This document shows positions 61,456 to 64,000 of a stretch of DNA of 64,000 nt, one piece after another; the stretch's first letter is position 1, and every line of letters begins with the position of its first letter. The notes below the pieces were generated by a model. It was not told the DNA's origin, ran no database searches, and worked only from the letters and a program-made list of their open reading frames with translations. The stretch is from Membranipora membranacea. Its lineage: Eukaryota; Bryozoa; Gymnolaemata; Cheilostomatida; Membraniporidae. The position numbers and the translations under genes were made by a program. The stretch lies in the NCBI GenBank assembly GCA_914767715.1, contig OU612071.1:16674948-16738947 (forward strand). Direction: 5' to 3'.

Positions 61456-61480
61456 GGGGAGGGGAGGGGAGGGGAGGGGG
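61456..61480 (+). repeat. G-quadruplex-type G-run tract
   Basis: Five runs of four or five G, each separated by a single A, 25 bp in all. The pattern satisfies the usual G-quadruplex motif with one-base loops and stands alone in AT-rich DNA. Confidence 0.9.
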
Positions 61481-61534
61481 TTAACTCAGAATGTGGATTA
61501 TTGAATCTATAACGTTCGGAGGGATTTGGCATTG

Positions 61535-61866
61535 TTTGATATTGTGATAATTATCAAGGCTAGAACACACAAAGTGCTATAGCCCAGCCGACAAATTACT
61601 CGGGACGTCCTGAGTAAGACTTTGTCCCCTGTTTATGACAAAACCGAGGGTGGGCTGCCCCTAAAGAGGGACGCAAGTTGCCCGGAGTCCTCATACTGAG
61701 AATGTGATAGATCCTAGCAAGCTAGAATGCATCCTAGAGGTGAGGCCATGATTGACCTCGTAATCGTGAGCGTGCAGCAAGCTGCCAGAAACTGAAACAG
61801 GCACTAATCAGCCTTTAGCCATGACACTTTGATCTTAGCCAATAGGCCGAGTAAGACTTTGTTTTA
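61535..61866. repeat. Composite repeat copy D with truncated U2 segment
   Basis: TTGATATTGTGATAATTATC, AAGGCTAGAACACACAAAGT, ACTCGGGACGTCCTGAGT, then GTTTATGACAAAACCGAGGG, GGCTGCCCCTAAAGAGGG, AATGCATCCTAGAGGTGAGG and the U2-like end ACACTTTGATCTTAGCCAAT then AGGCCGAG (61,824-61,851). The last seven nt of the U2 match are missing, replaced by TAAGACTTTGTTTATGAC, a repeat of the sequence at the module start. Confidence 0.75.
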
Positions 61867-61869
61867 TGA

Positions 61870-62470
61870 CACCATCACAGTATTCTAATGGCTCTAATGG
61901 AACCCTAGACGAAAATAAATTTCAACCGAGCTCAAAAAAAAGTGTTGTTCATAGTATTATCTATAGTTACTCTATTAATGTTTCATCAGTTTACCAATTT
62001 CAGTTTTGCAGCCTAATGAGCTGTAAATTTCCATTCTCTGAACAATTCTAACATAAATGACTGTCTCCGATGTACTAATTTTTTATATACTTTTGGCTGC
62101 ATGGGAGATAGTTTATCAATTTATTTCGGACAGAAAAACATTGAGTACCTAAATGTTGAAAAGTGCAAAACTATTGCTATTAAGTAATGGTAATAATGAC
62201 TGATGTGTTGTAATTGAAATGCTATTAACCTAATGAAAGCATGAAGTGGCCACCAATGTGTTCCTGTTGTTACAAAGTGTGCTACCATCAGTTAAGAAAT
62301 TCCATTGTTTGGCCACGCTTGCGTATTTAGGATTTCAAGTTTGGATTATCGCATTGATTGCTCAGAAAATGGTTCTACGCTACAAAATGATAATCATGAT
62401 GATCCTTTTGCTGATAAATATTCTGCGTTATATACGAGAAAAAAAACACTAGGATGTATGATAGAATGGT
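61870..62470. other. Intergenic, nothing recognised
   Basis: No supportable gene. ATGGGAGATAGTTTATC at 62,102 is a diverged copy of the dispersed GGGAGACAAY motif. Confidence 0.4.
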
Positions 62471-62944
62471 GTGAGTTTGTTAGAAGCGAGTGCATGGCTC
62501 CCAATTTATTAAGCGGGGTAGTGAGTTAATGCCACCATCGCATTATTATTGGGATGCCGAGAAAGCTCAAGCTAAATGCACACTTGCTAGGTTTTTGAGC
62601 CACTCCAATCATCTGCTAACCAATTTGTGGTGCACTAGCTTCTTAACAACATGTCAAACTGCTTGTTATTATTTCATCTCCAGGGCTAAGAACATACAAT
62701 GTGCTATAGTCCAGCTCAGAAATTACTCAGGGCGTCCTGAGTATGGTGATGCACTTGCTGTTCAGTAAGAAACAGAAGATTGGGCTGCCCCTAAAGAGGG
62801 ACGCAAAGTGCCCTAAATCCTCATACTGAGAATGTGATACATTCTAGAAAACTAGAATGCATCCTAGAGGTGAGGCCATAGAAGACCTCCTAATCGTGGG
62901 TGAGCAGCGAGCTGCCAAAACTGAACTGGCACTAATTGGCAGTG

Positions 62945-62979
62945 ACACTTTGGTCTTAGCCAATAGGCCGAGAAGCGAT
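62945..62979 (-). repeat. U2 snRNA 5'-end-like segment (unit C, module 1)
   Basis: The minus strand reads ATCGCTTCTCGGCCTATTGG, CTAAGACCAAAGTGT: the best preserved copy of the U2 start (first 35 nt), with one evident change (GACC for GATC). U2 similarity stops at GTGT. Confidence 0.82.
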
Positions 62980-63186
62980 GATGATGCACCCCTGTTTATG
63001 ACAAAACAGAGGGTGGGCTGTCCCTAAAGAGGGGCGCAAGTTGCCCTGAGTCCTCGTACGGAGAGTTTGATACATACTAGTAAACTAGAACGCATCCTAG
63101 AGGTGAGGCCATGGCGGGCCTCCTAATTGTAAGTGGGCAGCAAGCTGCAAGAAACTGAAACAGGCACTAATTAGCCATTGGCCATG

Positions 63187-63221
63187 ACACTTTGATCTTA
63201 GCAAATAGGCCGAGAAGCGAT
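63187..63221 (-). repeat. U2 snRNA 5'-end-like segment (unit C, module 2)
   Basis: The minus strand reads AATCGCTTCTCGGCCTATTT, GCTAAGATCAAAGTGT. The flank carries a small duplication, GATTCGATGATG. Confidence 0.8.
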
Positions 63222-63724
63222 TCGATGATGATGCACCATAGAAGAATTCAAATTAGCAAACAAACATTGGTCACCTGCAGCAAACTCAAAAATAACTGCG
63301 TTTATTGAAAAGAGTGTTTTATTGATACAATTTATACCGTGTGTCTGTCCATACTTGATTTGTAAAAATTAAGTTTTAATGCTGCATAAGTTATCATTTT
63401 TCTATCTTTTGTTCTCTTGTAACAACCGCGGTAGTTTTTAATGCTCTAGCTTTGATATTTTTGTATCAACATGGGAGACAATTCATCTGTAATCTCTTTG
63501 TTTCAGATCTCCTCTCCTGAGTTCATTTACAAAACTTTTTGATTAAACGAATCTATTATATGAATTAATGGGATTAATTAATGACATCTGTGACCGAAGT
63601 GATGAACACTATATTTGTTCCCCTCTCACCACCATCTCCTGATCGGGTGGAGGATTTTTGCCTGATACCCTACTCGATCACATGTATCACTTTGATCCAG
63701 ACCTAGCCAGCGTGAGTCAGCAAT

Positions 63725-63797
63725 GCTTCAAGCTATGCTACAAGCTATTCTACAAGCTATGCTACCAGCTATGCTACAAGCTATGCTACCAGCTATC
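63725..63797. repeat. 12-bp minisatellite in unit C
   Basis: Six units of GCTACAAGCTAT type (first GCTTCAAGCTAT, two GCTACCAGCTAT), against five in unit A. Confidence 0.85.
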
Positions 63798-64000
63798 CTG
63801 ACACTCTTAAATTTTGCCATTGCTGACAAAGAATCTTTTCAGAGAAGGAAATTAATATTATTCGCTTCATGAATATTCTGTATATAAACAATACCAAAAC
63901 CCTACCATGTATTATATATTGGTGTGAGCTTGTTAGATACGAGTGCACAGCTCTGAGTTTTTAATAGTGGGGTCGCTCTTCAATACTAACAACCTACTTC

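Larger units (their letters stand above)
62471..64000. repeat. Composite repeat unit C, with two U2 modules
   Basis: Same order as unit A from ATGCCACCATCGCATTATTA (62,529) through GGCTAAGAACATACAATGTG, ACTCAGGGCGTCCTGAGT, U2 module 1 (62,758-62,979), U2 module 2 (62,990-63,221), the AAAAGAGTGTT block, ATGGGAGACAATTCATC, the nested inverted repeats, the 12-bp minisatellite and AGTGGGGTCGCTCTTCAATA. It reaches the window edge. The flank at 62,471 (GTGTGAGTTTGTTAGAAGCG) resembles the end at 63,922 (GTGTGAGCTTGTTAGATACG), as expected for tandem units. Confidence 0.78.

Noticed and set aside
52769-63221. U2 snRNA genes
   Set aside because: Only the first 35 or so bases match. The branch-site-recognition region, the Sm site and 3' stem-loops are absent.
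62471-63981. LTR retrotransposon in which the similar flanks at 62,471 and 63,922 are LTRs
   Set aside because: The flanks are short and diverged, there are no TG...CA ends, primer-binding site or gag-pol, and the A-to-B junction shows tandem units.

Overview
The window is eukaryotic, non-coding-rich DNA, most likely from an invertebrate animal. It has no operons. It does carry a very long satellite array, decayed retrotransposons with animal-type reverse transcriptase and RNase H, tRNA-derived SINE heads, a MITE, a fold-back transposon and a split gene with GT/AG introns. A mollusc or other marine invertebrate is my guess, from the recurring GGGAGACAACTC-type motif and the style of the transposon proteins; the sequence does not prove it. 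I see no intact conserved host gene.

Region 1 (1 to about 39,550) is one head-to-tail tandem array with a 178-bp monomer, about 222 copies, running off the left edge. It has two domains. From 1 to about 29,400 the monomers are very similar to one another, with three common variants of one segment. From about 29,400 to 39,550 the monomers are more diverged and carry a different variant set (TTTAGATGAG, AGCTAGTAAAGAATTC, AAATACCT). Multi-monomer blocks are copied almost exactly at fixed offsets in both domains (5340, 1780, 9965, 889, 5339, 1068, 4253, 4590 and 3522 bp), which is higher-order-repeat structure. A 159-bp short monomer in the right domain explains why some offsets are not multiples of 178. 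Monomer length, array size and a diverged edge fit a centromeric or pericentromeric satellite; this is inference.

Region 2 (39,550 to about 48,000) leaves the array and enters transposon-rich DNA. Two decayed, inverted copies of one multi-exon, transposon-like gene with a C-terminal cysteine-rich CXC domain lie here (40,317-41,786 minus; about 47,040-47,768 plus). Between them are a tRNA-derived SINE, the 3' end of an RNase H-encoding LINE, a 248-bp TA-flanked MITE and a 1,443-bp fold-back element flanked by a perfect 8-bp target duplication. A diverged direct repeat of about 126 bp (39,971 and 49,131) brackets the whole block.

Region 3 (48,000-64,000) holds two more LINE remnants (50,255-50,789 plus; 54,170-55,330 minus), several tRNA-like SINE heads and a family of composite repeats. 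The composite repeats contain a module ending in the reverse complement of the first ~35 nt of U2 snRNA. Full or partial modules occur at about 48.5, 52.7, 61.8, 62.9 and 63.2 kb. At 52.2-54.2 kb and 62.5-64.0 kb the module sits inside a larger repeat of about 1.1-1.5 kb, arranged in tandem at 52.4-54.2 kb. A U2-headed SINE-like family embedded in a larger tandem repeat is the most unusual thing I can support here.
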